A stretch of 64,000 nucleotides of DNA, from positions 2,480,001 through 2,544,000 of the forward strand of contig NZ_CP033092.2 of NCBI RefSeq assembly GCF_003697165.2. Reading direction: 5' to 3'. Positions 47,005-56,859 of this stretch are shown here, one piece after another. A program made the position numbers and the translations under genes. The notes below the pieces were generated by a model. It saw only the letters and a list, made by a program, of their open reading frames with translations. It was not told where the DNA came from and did no database searches. This DNA is from Escherichia coli DSM 30083 = JCM 1649 = ATCC 11775. Its GTDB lineage: Bacteria; Pseudomonadota; Gammaproteobacteria; Enterobacterales; Enterobacteriaceae. How positions within the stretch are numbered: position 1 is the stretch's first letter; each line of letters starts with the position of its first letter.

Positions 47005-49107
47005 ATGAAGATTTTTTCCGTCCGACAGACCGTTTTGCCCGCACTGCTTGTCCTTTCCCCCGTTGTTTTTGCCGCTGATGAACAGACCATGATTGTCAGT
47101 GCCGCACCGCAGGTGGTTTCAGAACTGGATACCCCAGCAGCCGTGAGCGTGGTGGATGGCGAGGAGATGCGCCTGGCAACACCGCGCATTAACTTGTCTG
47201 AATCACTGACCGGAGTGCCTGGTTTACAGGTACAAAACCGGCAGAACTATGCGCAAGATTTACAGCTGTCGATTCGCGGATTTGGCTCCCGCTCCACTTA
47301 CGGAATTCGCGGTATTCGCCTGTATGTGGACGGTATTCCCGCTACCATGCCCGACGGACAAGGGCAAACATCTAACATCGATTTAAGCAGTGTGCAAAAT
47401 GTGGAAGTGCTGCGTGGCCCCTTCTCTGCTCTGTATGGCAACGCGTCTGGCGGTGTAATGAATGTCACCACCCAGACCGGACAACAGCCACCAACCATTG
47501 AAGCCAGTAGTTACTACGGCAGTTTTGGCAGCTGGCGCTATGGGCTGAAAGCTACGGGCGCAACGGGCGACGGCACACAACCCGGCGATGTCGATTACAC
47601 CGTCTCAACCACACGTTTTACGACCCATGGCTATCGTGACCATAGCGGCGCACAGAAAAATTTAGCCAATGCCAAACTGGGCGTACGCATTGATGACGCC
47701 AGCAAATTAAGCCTGATTTTCAATAGTGTGGATATCAAAGCAGATGACCCAGGTGGGCTAACCGAAGCAGAATGGAAGGCGAATCCACAACAAGCGCCTC
47801 GTGCAGAACAGTACGACACGCGAAAAACCATCAAGCAAACTCAGGCTGGGTTGCGCTATGAACGTAGCCTGAGCGCGCAAGATGATATGAGTGTAATGAT
47901 GTATGCCGGAGAGCGAGAAACGACCCAGTACCAGTCAATCCCCATGGCCCCGCAACTTAACCCGTCACATGCGGGCGGCGTGATTACCCTGCAACGCCAT
48001 TACCAGGGGATAGACAGCCGCTGGACACACCGTGGTGAATTGGGCGTTCCAGTCACGTTCACAACCGGCCTGAACTACGAAAACATGAGTGAAAACCGCA
48101 AGGGTTACAATAACTTCCGCCTGAATCGCGGCGTGCCGGAATACGGGCAAAAAGGTGAGTTGCGCCGCGACGAACGCAATTTGATGTGGAACGTCGATCC
48201 CTATTTACAAACCCAGTGGCAACTGACCGACAAACTTTCGCTGGATGCTGGCGTGCGCTACAGCTCCGTGTGGTTTGATTCCAATGATCATTACGTTACT
48301 CCGGGTAACGGCGACGACAGCGGTGATGCCAGTTATCACAAATGGCTACCAGCCGGATCGTTAAAATATGCAATGACCGATGCCTGGAATGTCTATCTGG
48401 CAGCAGGGCGCGGTTTTGAAACGCCGACGATTAATGAACTGTCTTATCGCGCTGATGGACAAAGCGGTATGAACTTTGGGTTAAAACCCTCCACCAACGA
48501 TACAATTGAGATCGGCAGTAAAACGCGTATTGGTGATGGACTGCTTAGTCTCGCATTGTTCCAGACCGACACCGATGATGAAATTGTTGTCGATAGCAGT
48601 AGCGGTGGGCGTACGACTTACAAAAATGCCGGAAAGACCCGTCGTCAAGGGGCTGAACTGGCATGGGATCAACGTTTCGCGGGAGATTTTCGCGTAAAAG
48701 CGTCCTGGACCTGGCTTGATGCGACCTATCGCAGCAATGTTTGCAATGAACAGGATTGTAACGGTAACCGGATGCCAGGGATCGCCCGTAATATGGCCTT
48801 TGCGTCGATAGGTTATATACCGGAAGATGGTTGGTATGCAGGCACGGAAGCTCGTTATATGGGCGATATTATGGCAGATGATGAAAATACGGCCAAAGCG
48901 CCTTCTTATACACTCGTCGGCTTATTCACCGGGTATAAATACAATTACCACAATTTAACCGTGGATTTATTTGGTCGTGTCGATAATTTATTCGATAAAG
49001 AATACGTTGGTTCTGTCATTGTCAATGAGTCAAACGGGCGATATTACGAACCTGCGCCCGGACGAAATTATGGTGTCGGCATAAATATTGCGTGGCGATT
49101 TGAGTAA
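47005..49107 (+). CDS. yncD: YncD, TonB-dependent outer-membrane receptor
   Basis: A 700-residue receptor. The signal peptide MKIFSVRQTVLPALLVLSPV ends at VFA; the TonB-box region is DEQTMIVSA; the plug has VPGLQVQNRQNYAQDLQLSI and VEVLRGPFSALYGNASGGV; the barrel ends in GVGINIAWRFE. It is proposed to import an iron compound; substrate unresolved. In K-12 mcbR and curA follow; here a short unassigned ORF and mnaT follow. Confidence 0.95.
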   Translation: MKIFSVRQTVLPALLVLSPVVFAADEQTMIVSAAPQVVSELDTPAAVSVVDGEEMRLATPRINLSESLTGVPGLQVQNRQNYAQDLQLSIRGFGSRSTYGIRGIRLYVDGIPATMPDGQGQTSNIDLSSVQNVEVLRGPFSALYGNASGGVMNVTTQTGQQPPTIEASSYYGSFGSWRYGLKATGATGDGTQPGDVDYTVSTTRFTTHGYRDHSGAQKNLANAKLGVRIDDASKLSLIFNSVDIKADDPGGLTEAEWKANPQQAPRAEQYDTRKTIKQTQAGLRYERSLSAQDDMSVMMYAGERETTQYQSIPMAPQLNPSHAGGVITLQRHYQGIDSRWTHRGELGVPVTFTTGLNYENMSENRKGYNNFRLNRGVPEYGQKGELRRDERNLMWNVDPYLQTQWQLTDKLSLDAGVRYSSVWFDSNDHYVTPGNGDDSGDASYHKWLPAGSLKYAMTDAWNVYLAAGRGFETPTINELSYRADGQSGMNFGLKPSTNDTIEIGSKTRIGDGLLSLALFQTDTDDEIVVDSSSGGRTTYKNAGKTRRQGAELAWDQRFAGDFRVKASWTWLDATYRSNVCNEQDCNGNRMPGIARNMAFASIGYIPEDGWYAGTEARYMGDIMADDENTAKAPSYTLVGLFTGYKYNYHNLTVDLFGRVDNLFDKEYVGSVIVNESNGRYYEPAPGRNYGVGINIAWRFE

Positions 49108-49117
49108 TTATCTTTAA

Positions 49118-49140
49118 GCCCGGTATTTGCCGGGCGTATT
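49118..49140 (+). terminator. Terminator after yncD
   Basis: GCCCGG/CCGGGC stem with a loop of about six bases, followed by GTATTTTATTT. Confidence 0.75.
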
Positions 49141-49144
49141 TTAT

Positions 49145-49381
49145 TTATCGGCTGTATTGCTGGCACAACATAGCAACGTTTTTTTGCATAGTGAGGTTTT
49201 CGACAGCCAGAGCAACTGCCATTAATTCCAGTTCGTAGCGGATCCGATTGATTTCATTTAATTGACGTTTTCCCACTTCCGGAACTGTAAATGCTTGCGC
49301 TGGTGCGACAAAGAGCACATTTACCGAAACCAGACGTAAGGAACCGGCGCGCCATGCGGACGCAAGGACAGAACCCAACAT
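49145..49381 (-). CDS. Unassigned small ORF with signal-peptide-like N-terminus
   Basis: A 78-codon frame. A hydrophobic stretch ends VLFVAPAQAF, a plausible signal peptidase site after AQA, followed by a polar helical segment (EVGKRQLNEINRIRYELELMAVALAVENL). No family was recognised. It lies tail-to-tail with yncD, where K-12 has mcbR and curA. The start is uncertain and the first 15 residues look poor, so it may be a damaged gene. Confidence 0.4.
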   Translation of the reverse strand: MLGSVLASAWRAGSLRLVSVNVLFVAPAQAFTVPEVGKRQLNEINRIRYELELMAVALAVENLTMQKNVAMLCQQYSR

Positions 49382-49587
49382 CGGTTACGCTGCGTTTGTT
49401 GCCCCATAATGCTCTCCTGTGCTTTTGGCATGAATCCATCAATAGTAGCAGGCTCACAGGATTGGTTTTGTTTGCAGCCGTCACATCCCCTCTGCAACAC
49501 GCAATAATTTCATAGAGGAATCCGTTGCTTCGGGCTGTTTTCGATAGTATTGATAACATCATCATCATTATTTTATCGAGGCCAGAC

Positions 49588-50106
49588 ATGTCCATCCGTT
49601 TTGCCCGCAAAGCCGACTGTGCTGCAATTGCGGAAATTTATAATCACGCCGTGTTGTATACGGCGGCTATCTGGAATGACCAAACGGTGGATGCGGATAA
49701 CCGCATTGCCTGGTTTGAAGCGCGGACCATAGCAGGTTATCCGGTGCTGGTGAGTGAAGAAGATGGCGTAGTGACGGGATATGCCTCGTTTGGCGACTGG
49801 CGTAGTTTTGATGGTTTTCGCCATACCGTGGAACATTCGGTTTATGTCCATCCCGATCATCAGGGGAAAGGTCTGGGGCGTAAATTGTTAAGCCGATTGA
49901 TTGATGAAGCGCGGGATTGCGGGAAGCATGTCATGGTCGCCGGGATCGAATCGCAAAATCAGGCCTCGCTGCATCTGCACCAGTCGCTGGGATTTGTCGT
50001 CACCGCGCAAATGCCGCAGGTAGGTACTAAATTTGGGCGCTGGCTGGATCTGACATTTATGCAGTTGCAACTCGACGAGCGCACTGAACCGGACGCGATC
50101 GGATGA
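49588..50106 (+). CDS. mnaT: MnaT (YncA), L-amino acid N-acetyltransferase
   Basis: A 172-residue GNAT enzyme with the acetyl-CoA loop HPDHQGKGLGRKLL. The family acetylates methionine sulfone, methionine sulfoximine and phosphinothricin-type analogues and thereby detoxifies them. The ATG at 49588 gives the known start MSIRFARKAD; the longer frame from 49525 is rejected. The stop overlaps the ydcZ start (ATGA). Confidence 0.94.
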   Translation: MSIRFARKADCAAIAEIYNHAVLYTAAIWNDQTVDADNRIAWFEARTIAGYPVLVSEEDGVVTGYASFGDWRSFDGFRHTVEHSVYVHPDHQGKGLGRKLLSRLIDEARDCGKHVMVAGIESQNQASLHLHQSLGFVVTAQMPQVGTKFGRWLDLTFMQLQLDERTEPDAIG

Positions 50107-50552
50107 ATCAGTCACTTACCCTTGCCTTTTTGATTGCAGCCGGGATTGGTCTGGTAGTCCAGAACACGCTGATGGTGCGCATCACCCAGACCTCCTCTAC
50201 CATTCTCATCGCCATGTTGCTGAACTCACTGGTGGGGATTGTGCTCTTTGTTTCTATTTTATGGTTTAAACAAGGCATGGCGGGGTTTGGCGAACTGGTG
50301 TCCAGCGTGCGCTGGTGGACACTTATACCTGGCTTGCTGGGATCGTTTTTTGTCTTCGCCAGTATCAGCGGATATCAGAATGTGGGAGCGGCGACAACTA
50401 TTGCAGTACTGGTCGCCAGCCAGCTGATTGGCGGTCTGGTGCTGGATATCTTCCGCAGCCATGGCGTACCACTTCGGGCGTTGATCGGCCCAATTTGTGG
50501 CGCAATTTTACTTGTGGTTGGCGCCTGGCTGGTGGCCAGACGCTCATTTTAA
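50103..50552 (+). CDS. ydcZ: YdcZ, DUF606 inner-membrane protein
   Basis: A 149-residue membrane protein with five hydrophobic segments, of the DUF606/EamA-like small transporter family. It overlaps mnaT by four bases and is surely coupled with it, hinting at export of a substrate related to the acetyltransferase. Function unknown. Confidence 0.88.
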   Translation: MNQSLTLAFLIAAGIGLVVQNTLMVRITQTSSTILIAMLLNSLVGIVLFVSILWFKQGMAGFGELVSSVRWWTLIPGLLGSFFVFASISGYQNVGAATTIAVLVASQLIGGLVLDIFRSHGVPLRALIGPICGAILLVVGAWLVARRSF

Positions 50553-50786
50553 TCAGAGGATGGTACCGCCTTTGGTTAACTGTTCGTGGCGCGCTTCCAT
50601 ATCTTCTTTATGTTTGCGACCGTGATGAGCAATAGCGGTGCGCAAACGCTGCTGCTGGGTGTAGCGATCTTCCCGACTTAACTCCGCGTCATCGCTCAGG
50701 GCGATTAATAATTCGTTCATATGGGCAATGACGCTCTCTTCAATCGCGGCATCCACGCGCGCGATGACTTCATCCAGATGCGACAT
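50553..50786 (-). CDS. ydcY: YdcY, small conserved protein
   Basis: A 77-residue, charged, helical cytoplasmic protein (DUF2526 type; starts MSHLDEVIARVDAAIEES). Its stop abuts the ydcZ stop with no spacer, so the two transcripts overlap. No function is known. Confidence 0.9.
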   Translation of the reverse strand: MSHLDEVIARVDAAIEESVIAHMNELLIALSDDAELSREDRYTQQQRLRTAIAHHGRKHKEDMEARHEQLTKGGTIL

Positions 50787-50871
50787 ACTTTCTCCTTAGC
50801 CACTTGTGAAATTTATCGATTCATCCAAATGATATAAGTCTGCGTGGTGCCGTCAAGCCAGTGCATAAGAT

Positions 50872-51045
50872 TTAAAACAGAGAAAACAACAGCGCCACCG
50901 GGAAACTCATCGGCCATGTTGCCCCCACCAGAAAGGCGCTTAAGAAACGGATGCGTTTCTTATCGTGAGAAAGAAACCAGGTGATAAGAAATGCGATTGC
51001 TGCCATAACCGCATAAAAAACAAGCATATGTTGATAGAGAGACAT
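50872..51045 (-). CDS. ortT: OrtT (YdcX), orphan membrane toxin
   Basis: A 57-residue hydrophobic protein (MSLYQHMLVFYAVMAAIAFL..., ending FPVALLFSLF) with two membrane segments. E. coli OrtT is described as an orphan toxin related to GhoT that lowers membrane potential and ATP during the stringent response. The ATG at 51045 gives the known 57-residue form; the longer frame from 51120 is rejected. Confidence 0.9.
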   Translation of the reverse strand: MSLYQHMLVFYAVMAAIAFLITWFLSHDKKRIRFLSAFLVGATWPMSFPVALLFSLF

Positions 51046-51239
51046 GTACGGGCGTCCAGCCAGATGAATAAAACGCGCGCAAATATGCGTCATTTTTTGA
51101 CGTGCATCAAGTTTTTTCACCAGTTAGAGAAAAAATCATCAAACAGCAACTTGCCCTTATCTATCTTCAGAATGAGTATTATTGCGGATTTTCTTAACCC
51201 GTACTATACACATAGGGGCAATGATAAAAGGTGGCAAAA

Positions 51240-51335
51240 ATGAATGTTTCCAGTAGAACTGTAGTACTGATAAATGTCTTTGCTGCTGTTGGTTTGTTTA
51301 CTCTTATCTCTATGAGATTTGGCTGGTTTATTTGA
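51240..51335 (+). CDS. yncL: YncL, 31-residue membrane protein
   Basis: A 31-codon gene starting MNVSSRTVVLINVFAAVGLF and ending MRFGWFI. It is one hydrophobic helix. It is one of the verified E. coli small membrane proteins; the ATG at 51240 follows AAAAGGTGG. It sits between divergent ortT and convergent patD. Confidence 0.88.
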   Translation: MNVSSRTVVLINVFAAVGLFTLISMRFGWFI

Positions 51336-51431
51336 TGTAGTGATTTTGCACGCAGCACGTACTGTCAGAGAAATCAGTGCTCTGACAGTACGCAAGATCA
51401 TCTCATACTCTTACGATCTGCAATATTATCC

Positions 51432-52856
51432 TTAATGTTTAACCATGACGTGGCGGACGACAGTGTAATCCTCCAGCCCATAAAGTGACATATCCTTGCC
51501 GTAACCAGAAAGTTTCTGCCCACCGTGCGGCATTTCACTTACCAGCATGAAATGGGTATTGACCCAGGTACAACCATATTGCAGCCGCGCGCTGACGCGA
51601 TGCGCCCTGCCCACATCTTTCGTCCATACCGAAGATGCAAGTCCGTACTGACTGTCATTCGCCCAGTTCACCACCTGTTCTTCGTTGTCGAAGAGCGTAA
51701 CACTCACTACCGGACCAAATACCTCTTTTTGCACGATGGCATCGTCCTGTAATGCGCCAGCCAGCAGCGTCGGCGCATAGTAATAGCCATTACCCTTGCG
51801 CTTTTCACCGCCAGTGATCACTTTGATGTGCCCTGTCGCTTTCGCCTCTTCTACCGCCTTGCTGACGCGTTCGAGATGCGCCAGCGAGCTTAAAGGTCCA
51901 AGCTCCGTAGACTCGTCATCCGGCGAACCCGATTTTAACGTTGCCACCGCAGCACCGAGTTTTTCCACCAGCGTATCGTAAATGCCTTTTTGCGCGTAGA
52001 TCCGACAAGCCGCAGTACAATCCTGTCCGGCATTGTAATAGCCAAAAGTACGTACACCTTCGACCACTGCTTCAATATCCGCATCATCAAAAACAATCAC
52101 TGGCGCTTTGCCACCAAGTTCCATATGAGTACGCTTAATGGACGGCGCGGTATGGCTGATGATGTGTTCCCCAGTGGCGATAGAACCCGTCAGCGACACC
52201 ATCCGCACTTTGGGATGTCCGGTCAGCGGATCTCCCACCGTCTTGCCTCTGCCAAACAGCACGTTAATCACGCCAGCCGGGAAGATATCTTTCGCCAGCT
52301 CTGCCAACTTCAACGCGGTCAGCGGGGTAATTTCTGATGGTTTAAGCACTACGCAGTTCCCTGCCGCCAGCGCCGGAGCCAGTTTCCACGCAGCCATCAT
52401 CAGCGGATAATTCCACGGTGCGATAGAAGCCACGACCCCCAACGGATCGCGACGGATCATCGAAGTATGACCTTCAAGATATTCACCTGCCGCCAGACCA
52501 TTCAGGCAGCGCGCCGCACCGGCGAAAAAGCGAAAGACATCGACAATCGCCGGAATTTCATCATTGAACGCGCTATGCAGCGGTTTGCCACAATTACGGG
52601 ACTCCAGTTCGGCAAAAACCTGACCATTTTCTTCGATAACATCAGCCAGTTTCAGCAGGCATTCCGCACGCGCTTTTGGCGTGGTTTGCCCCCATTCGGC
52701 AAATGCTGCATCTGCCGCGCGAACAGCAGCATTGACCTGCTCTGCGGATGCCTCGGCAATCTCCAGTAAAACGTCCCCCGTTGCCGGATTATAGACAGGC
52801 TGTTTTTCCCCTTCGCCGCTAACCAGTTCTCCGTTAATCAGTAACTTATGTTGCAT
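51432..52856 (-). CDS. patD: PatD (YdcW), gamma-aminobutyraldehyde dehydrogenase
   Basis: A 474-residue NAD-dependent aldehyde dehydrogenase oxidising 4-aminobutanal to GABA, the second step of putrescine degradation. Active-site Cys280 (YNAGQDCTAACR) and Glu246 (HMELGGKAP) are in place. It is the last gene of ydcSTUV-patD, so putrescine uptake and degradation are linked in one transcript. Confidence 0.95.
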   Translation of the reverse strand: MQHKLLINGELVSGEGEKQPVYNPATGDVLLEIAEASAEQVNAAVRAADAAFAEWGQTTPKARAECLLKLADVIEENGQVFAELESRNCGKPLHSAFNDEIPAIVDVFRFFAGAARCLNGLAAGEYLEGHTSMIRRDPLGVVASIAPWNYPLMMAAWKLAPALAAGNCVVLKPSEITPLTALKLAELAKDIFPAGVINVLFGRGKTVGDPLTGHPKVRMVSLTGSIATGEHIISHTAPSIKRTHMELGGKAPVIVFDDADIEAVVEGVRTFGYYNAGQDCTAACRIYAQKGIYDTLVEKLGAAVATLKSGSPDDESTELGPLSSLAHLERVSKAVEEAKATGHIKVITGGEKRKGNGYYYAPTLLAGALQDDAIVQKEVFGPVVSVTLFDNEEQVVNWANDSQYGLASSVWTKDVGRAHRVSARLQYGCTWVNTHFMLVSEMPHGGQKLSGYGKDMSLYGLEDYTVVRHVMVKH

Positions 52857-52877
52857 AGCATATTCCTGTATCAGTGG

Positions 52878-53672
52878 TTATTGACCATTGTCGCCTTCGC
52901 GGGTTAGCCACCAGGCCCCCAGGATCGGCAAGGTTGTTACCAACATAACCAGCAGTGCCACCACGTTGGTTACCGGGACATCACGCGGTCGCCCAAGCTG
53001 ATTGAGCAACCACAACGGTAACGTTCGTTCATGACCTGCCGTAAAAGTCGTCACGATGATTTCATCGAACGACAAGGCAAACGCCAGCATTCCTCCAGCC
53101 AGTAACGCCGAACTGAGATTCGGCAACACTACGTAGCGGAAGGTTTGCCAGCCATTGGCCCCAAGATCCATTGACGCCTCAACCAGACTCCACGAGGTGC
53201 GGCGAAAACGGGCGATGACATTGTTAAACACCACCACTACGCAAAAAGTCGCATGACCGACCACGATGGTGAAAAATCCTGGCTCCAGATTGATGGTTTT
53301 AAAGGCGGTTAATAGCGCCAGACCAGTGACAATGCCCGGCAGCGCAATGGGCAGCAACAGTAACAGCGAAATGGCGTTTTTGCCGAAAAAGTCTCGTCGC
53401 CACAGCGCGGCAGCTGCCAGCGTCCCTAACACCAGCGCGATTAATGTCGCCAGCGCCGCCACTTTAAGTGACAGTGTCACGGAATCAAGGATATCACTAC
53501 GCTGTGCTGCCACGCTAAACCAGCGCAGCGTCAGGCCTTGCGGTGGAAAACTAAACGCCGCATCTTCAGTGTTAAACGCATAGGCAGCGATAATCAGGAT
53601 GGGAAAATGTAGGAAAACCACGCCGCCCCAGGCCGCCAGTTTGAGGAAAAACGGTGCGCGTTCAGAGTGCAT
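52878..53672 (-). CDS. ydcV: YdcV, ABC transporter permease
   Basis: A 264-residue permease with six hydrophobic segments, of the spermidine/putrescine PotC type. The coupling EAA-loop is EASMDLGANGWQTFRYVVLPN. It overlaps ydcU by 11 bases. Confidence 0.93.
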   Translation of the reverse strand: MHSERAPFFLKLAAWGGVVFLHFPILIIAAYAFNTEDAAFSFPPQGLTLRWFSVAAQRSDILDSVTLSLKVAALATLIALVLGTLAAAALWRRDFFGKNAISLLLLLPIALPGIVTGLALLTAFKTINLEPGFFTIVVGHATFCVVVVFNNVIARFRRTSWSLVEASMDLGANGWQTFRYVVLPNLSSALLAGGMLAFALSFDEIIVTTFTAGHERTLPLWLLNQLGRPRDVPVTNVVALLVMLVTTLPILGAWWLTREGDNGQ

Positions 53673-54603
53673 CGAACGCTCCCAGACGTTTCACAAACGC
53701 CAGATAGAGTGCGATGAGAACAATCGGCACCAGGGTGAATGCCGCCGCCATCGGCATATTGCCAATCGCCCCCTGCTGGGAATAAACCATATTGCCGATA
53801 AAATATCCTGGAGGGCCAACCAGCTGCGGGACAATAAAATCGCCCAGCGTGAGTGAGAAGGTAAAGATAGAGCCAGCGGCAATACCCGGGATTGCCAGCG
53901 GCAGCACCACATAGCGAAAGGTTTGTCGTGGACGTGCGCCAAGATCAGCCGACGCCTGCAACAATGACGGCGGCAAACGCTCAAGCGCCGCCTGCACCGG
54001 GAGGATCATGAACGGCAACCAGATATAGAGAAACACCAGAAAGCGCCCCAGCCCGGAAGTTGACAGCGTATTGCCGCCCACCGCCGGTAGCGTGAGGAAC
54101 GCAGTCAGCAGTGGTTCCAGCCCCAGATGTTGTAAAAACCACTGCGCCACGCCATCTTTTGCCAGCAATAACGTCCAGGCATAGGCTTTAACAATGTAGC
54201 TCGCCCACATCGGCAACATTACCGCAATATAAAAAAACGCTTTCATTTTTCCGCTGGTATAGCGCGCCATATACCACGCCATTGGAAAAGCCAGAATGGC
54301 GCTGGCGATAGTCACCGCCACAGCCATGGTCAGCGTGCGGACAATGATGTCGTAATTCGCCGGATTAAACAGCGCACGGATATTCGCCAGCGTCAGTTCC
54401 GGCGTTACCGACATGGTGAAATCGTCAAAGGTATAAAAGCCCTGCCATAACAGCGTCAGCAGCGAGCCGAAATAGACAATGCCAAACCACATTAGCGGGC
54501 CAAGCAGCAGCAAAAACAGCCCCAGCCCCGGATTACGCCAGAAGAAACCGGGCACCTTACCCAGACCTGGACGTGAAGGTGATTGCAATACGTTCATCGC
54601 CAT
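53662..54603 (-). CDS. ydcU: YdcU, ABC transporter permease
   Basis: A 313-residue permease of the PotB type with six hydrophobic segments and an EAA-like loop QASADLGARPRQTFRYVVLPLA. It forms a heterodimer with YdcV. It starts at the base next to the ydcT stop. Confidence 0.93.
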   Translation of the reverse strand: MAMNVLQSPSRPGLGKVPGFFWRNPGLGLFLLLLGPLMWFGIVYFGSLLTLLWQGFYTFDDFTMSVTPELTLANIRALFNPANYDIIVRTLTMAVAVTIASAILAFPMAWYMARYTSGKMKAFFYIAVMLPMWASYIVKAYAWTLLLAKDGVAQWFLQHLGLEPLLTAFLTLPAVGGNTLSTSGLGRFLVFLYIWLPFMILPVQAALERLPPSLLQASADLGARPRQTFRYVVLPLAIPGIAAGSIFTFSLTLGDFIVPQLVGPPGYFIGNMVYSQQGAIGNMPMAAAFTLVPIVLIALYLAFVKRLGAFDAL

Positions 54604-55617
54604 TCACCTCTCCTCAACCAGCGCCACCATCACATCACGCGACCAGGAAACCATCACCTGTTGTCCGGGCGTGAGCGTGGCAGGCAGTTCTTCGCCTGTC
54701 ATATTGGCCTGACTCACCAGCAGTTTTTCACCGCCGCTCAGTGTCAGTTCAAAACGAGTTGCCGCGCCCTGATACTGCACCGCCTGGATCGTGCCATTAG
54801 CCTGCATTTCTCCAGGGGTGTTGAGGCGGATATGTTCCGGTCGTAGTGCGAAGCTTCCCGTCATGCCACAAAGTTTCTCTGCCATCAGTCCATCAAAAAC
54901 ATTCGATGTCCCAACGAATCCCGCAACAAACGGCGTGCGCGGGCGCATATAGAGATCGCGCGGAGAATCGACCTGTTCAATGCGTCCATTATTGAAAACC
55001 GCCACCCGATCGGACATCGATAACGCTTCGCCCTGATCGTGGGTAACGAAGATAAAAGTGATACCGAGAGACTGTTGCAGCTTTTTCAGCTCAAGCTGCA
55101 TTTGCTCGCGCAATTTGAGATCCAGCGCGCCGAGCGGTTCATCCAGCAACAACACACGCGGTTCGTTCACCAGTGCTCTGGCGATGGCGACTCGCTGGCG
55201 CTGACCACCAGAAAGTTGTGACGGTTTACGTTGCTGTACAAACCCCAACGCCACTTTCTCAAGCGCCTCTTGCGCCATTGCGTGCCGCTGCTTTTTATTC
55301 ACGCCTTTGACCATCAGCCCGTAGGCTACGTTGTCAAGAATCGACATATGCGGAAATAGCGCGTAGTCCTGGAAGACAGTATTCACGTCCCGCTCCCACG
55401 GTGGCAGATTGCTGGCGGGCGTACCAAAAATAGAGATAGCCCCGCCGGAAAGCTGTTCGAATCCAGCAATCAGGCGCAGGCAAGTGGTTTTGCCGGAGCC
55501 GGACGGCCCCAGCATAGAGAAGAACTCACCATCTTTTATCGCAATACTGACGCCATTTACTGCGCGCACGTCACCGTACAACCGTGAGACGTTGTCAAAC
55601 TCCACTGCGTACGTCAT
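54604..55617 (-). CDS. ydcT: YdcT, ABC transporter ATP-binding protein
   Basis: A 337-residue ATPase of the PotA type. Walker A GPSGSGKTT, signature LSGGQRQRVA, Walker B VLLLDEP and the His switch VTHDQ are all present; a C-terminal TOBE-like domain follows. It powers the YdcS-YdcUV putrescine-type importer. Confidence 0.95.
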   Translation of the reverse strand: MTYAVEFDNVSRLYGDVRAVNGVSIAIKDGEFFSMLGPSGSGKTTCLRLIAGFEQLSGGAISIFGTPASNLPPWERDVNTVFQDYALFPHMSILDNVAYGLMVKGVNKKQRHAMAQEALEKVALGFVQQRKPSQLSGGQRQRVAIARALVNEPRVLLLDEPLGALDLKLREQMQLELKKLQQSLGITFIFVTHDQGEALSMSDRVAVFNNGRIEQVDSPRDLYMRPRTPFVAGFVGTSNVFDGLMAEKLCGMTGSFALRPEHIRLNTPGEMQANGTIQAVQYQGAATRFELTLSGGEKLLVSQANMTGEELPATLTPGQQVMVSWSRDVMVALVEER

Positions 55618-55634
55618 AAAACACCCCAGCGAAG

Positions 55635-56780
55635 TTAGCGACCGCCCATAATGGCAATGTAATCCTGCGTCCAGCGACTGTAGGGAACAAACTTGCCCCC
55701 TTCTGCTATAGGCGTTTTCCAGAAGGCGATTTTATCGAAATAGTTAAAACCGTTTGTTTCACAACCTTTCTCGCCTAATAACGGACTGGCTTTACACCCT
55801 TGCGGCACTACTGGTAACGAGCCAAACCAGGCCGCCACATCGCCCTGCACTTTTGGGGTTAATGACCAGTTCATCCATTTGTAGGCGCAAACCGGATGTT
55901 TCGCTTCGCTATGTAGCATGGTGGTGTCAGCCCAACCGGTAACGCCCTCCTTCGGGAAAACGGTAGCGACAGGCTGGCCTTCGGCTTTCAGGGCGTTGGC
56001 CTGATAGGGCCATGCACTGGAAGCAACCACACCCTCGTTTTTGAAATCGCTCATTTGCACGGTAGTGTCATGCCAGTAGCGATGGATCAAACTATGTTGA
56101 TCGCGCAGCACTTTCAGCACCGCCTGATACTGTTCTTCGGTGAGTTGATACGGATCGCTGATGCCCAACTGTGGCTGCGTGGCTTTGACGAACAACGCGG
56201 CATCCGCAATGTAGATAGGGCCATCATAAGCCTGTACCCGGCCTTTATTGCTCTTGCCGTCCGGCAGATTCTGCTCAACAAAAACCACTTGCCAGCTATC
56301 CGGCGGCGTCGGGAAGGTTTTAGTGATGTACATCAGCAGGTTCGGCCCCCATTGGTAAGGTGTGCCGTAAACTTTGCCGCCAACGTTAAACCAGTCGCCT
56401 TTAACCACGCGCGGATCGAGCGCTTTCCAGTTGGGAATCAAGGCGGTATTAATTGGCTGCACGCGTTTGCCCATAATCAAACGCAGCGAGGCATCGCCGG
56501 ATGCCGTAACCAGATCGTAACCCCCTTTGACCATCAGACTGACCATTTCATCGGAAGTCGCGGCGGTTTTAACATTCACCGCGCAGCCTGTCTCTTTTTC
56601 GAATTGCGTTACCCAGTCGTACTGTTTATCAGTTTGTCCGCGTTCGATGTATCCCGGCCAGGCGATAATATCCAGTCGCCCTTCCGGATTCTCTAAATTG
56701 GTAGGCGGTTCGGCGGCGTGAGCGGTCATTATTGTCATGCTGAGCGCACACAGGCTGCTGCGGGCAAATGTCTTGCTCAT
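55635..56780 (-). CDS. ydcS: YdcS, periplasmic binding protein (putrescine-type)
   Basis: A 381-residue periplasmic protein with signal peptide MSKTFARSSLCALSMTIMTA and cleavage after HA. It is a PotD/PotF-type solute receptor (RLDIIAWPGYIERGQ). E. coli YdcS has also been reported to have polyhydroxybutyrate synthase activity and a role in DNA uptake. First gene of ydcSTUV-patD. Confidence 0.93.
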   Translation of the reverse strand: MSKTFARSSLCALSMTIMTAHAAEPPTNLENPEGRLDIIAWPGYIERGQTDKQYDWVTQFEKETGCAVNVKTAATSDEMVSLMVKGGYDLVTASGDASLRLIMGKRVQPINTALIPNWKALDPRVVKGDWFNVGGKVYGTPYQWGPNLLMYITKTFPTPPDSWQVVFVEQNLPDGKSNKGRVQAYDGPIYIADAALFVKATQPQLGISDPYQLTEEQYQAVLKVLRDQHSLIHRYWHDTTVQMSDFKNEGVVASSAWPYQANALKAEGQPVATVFPKEGVTGWADTTMLHSEAKHPVCAYKWMNWSLTPKVQGDVAAWFGSLPVVPQGCKASPLLGEKGCETNGFNYFDKIAFWKTPIAEGGKFVPYSRWTQDYIAIMGGR

Positions 56781-56812
56781 AAGGTCTTACTCCTGTCGTA
56801 ATTAATTGTTCA

Positions 56813-56859
56813 GCCGCCGTGCCGTAAAAATATCTCCTTGTTTAACCATAGACGGCGGC
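56813..56859 (-). promoter_or_regulatory. Inverted repeat in the ydcS leader
   Basis: GCCGCCGT and ACGGCGGC form a perfect 8-bp inverted repeat 31 bases apart, just upstream of the ydcS start. It could be a leader hairpin or a regulator site; no family was recognised. Confidence 0.4.
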
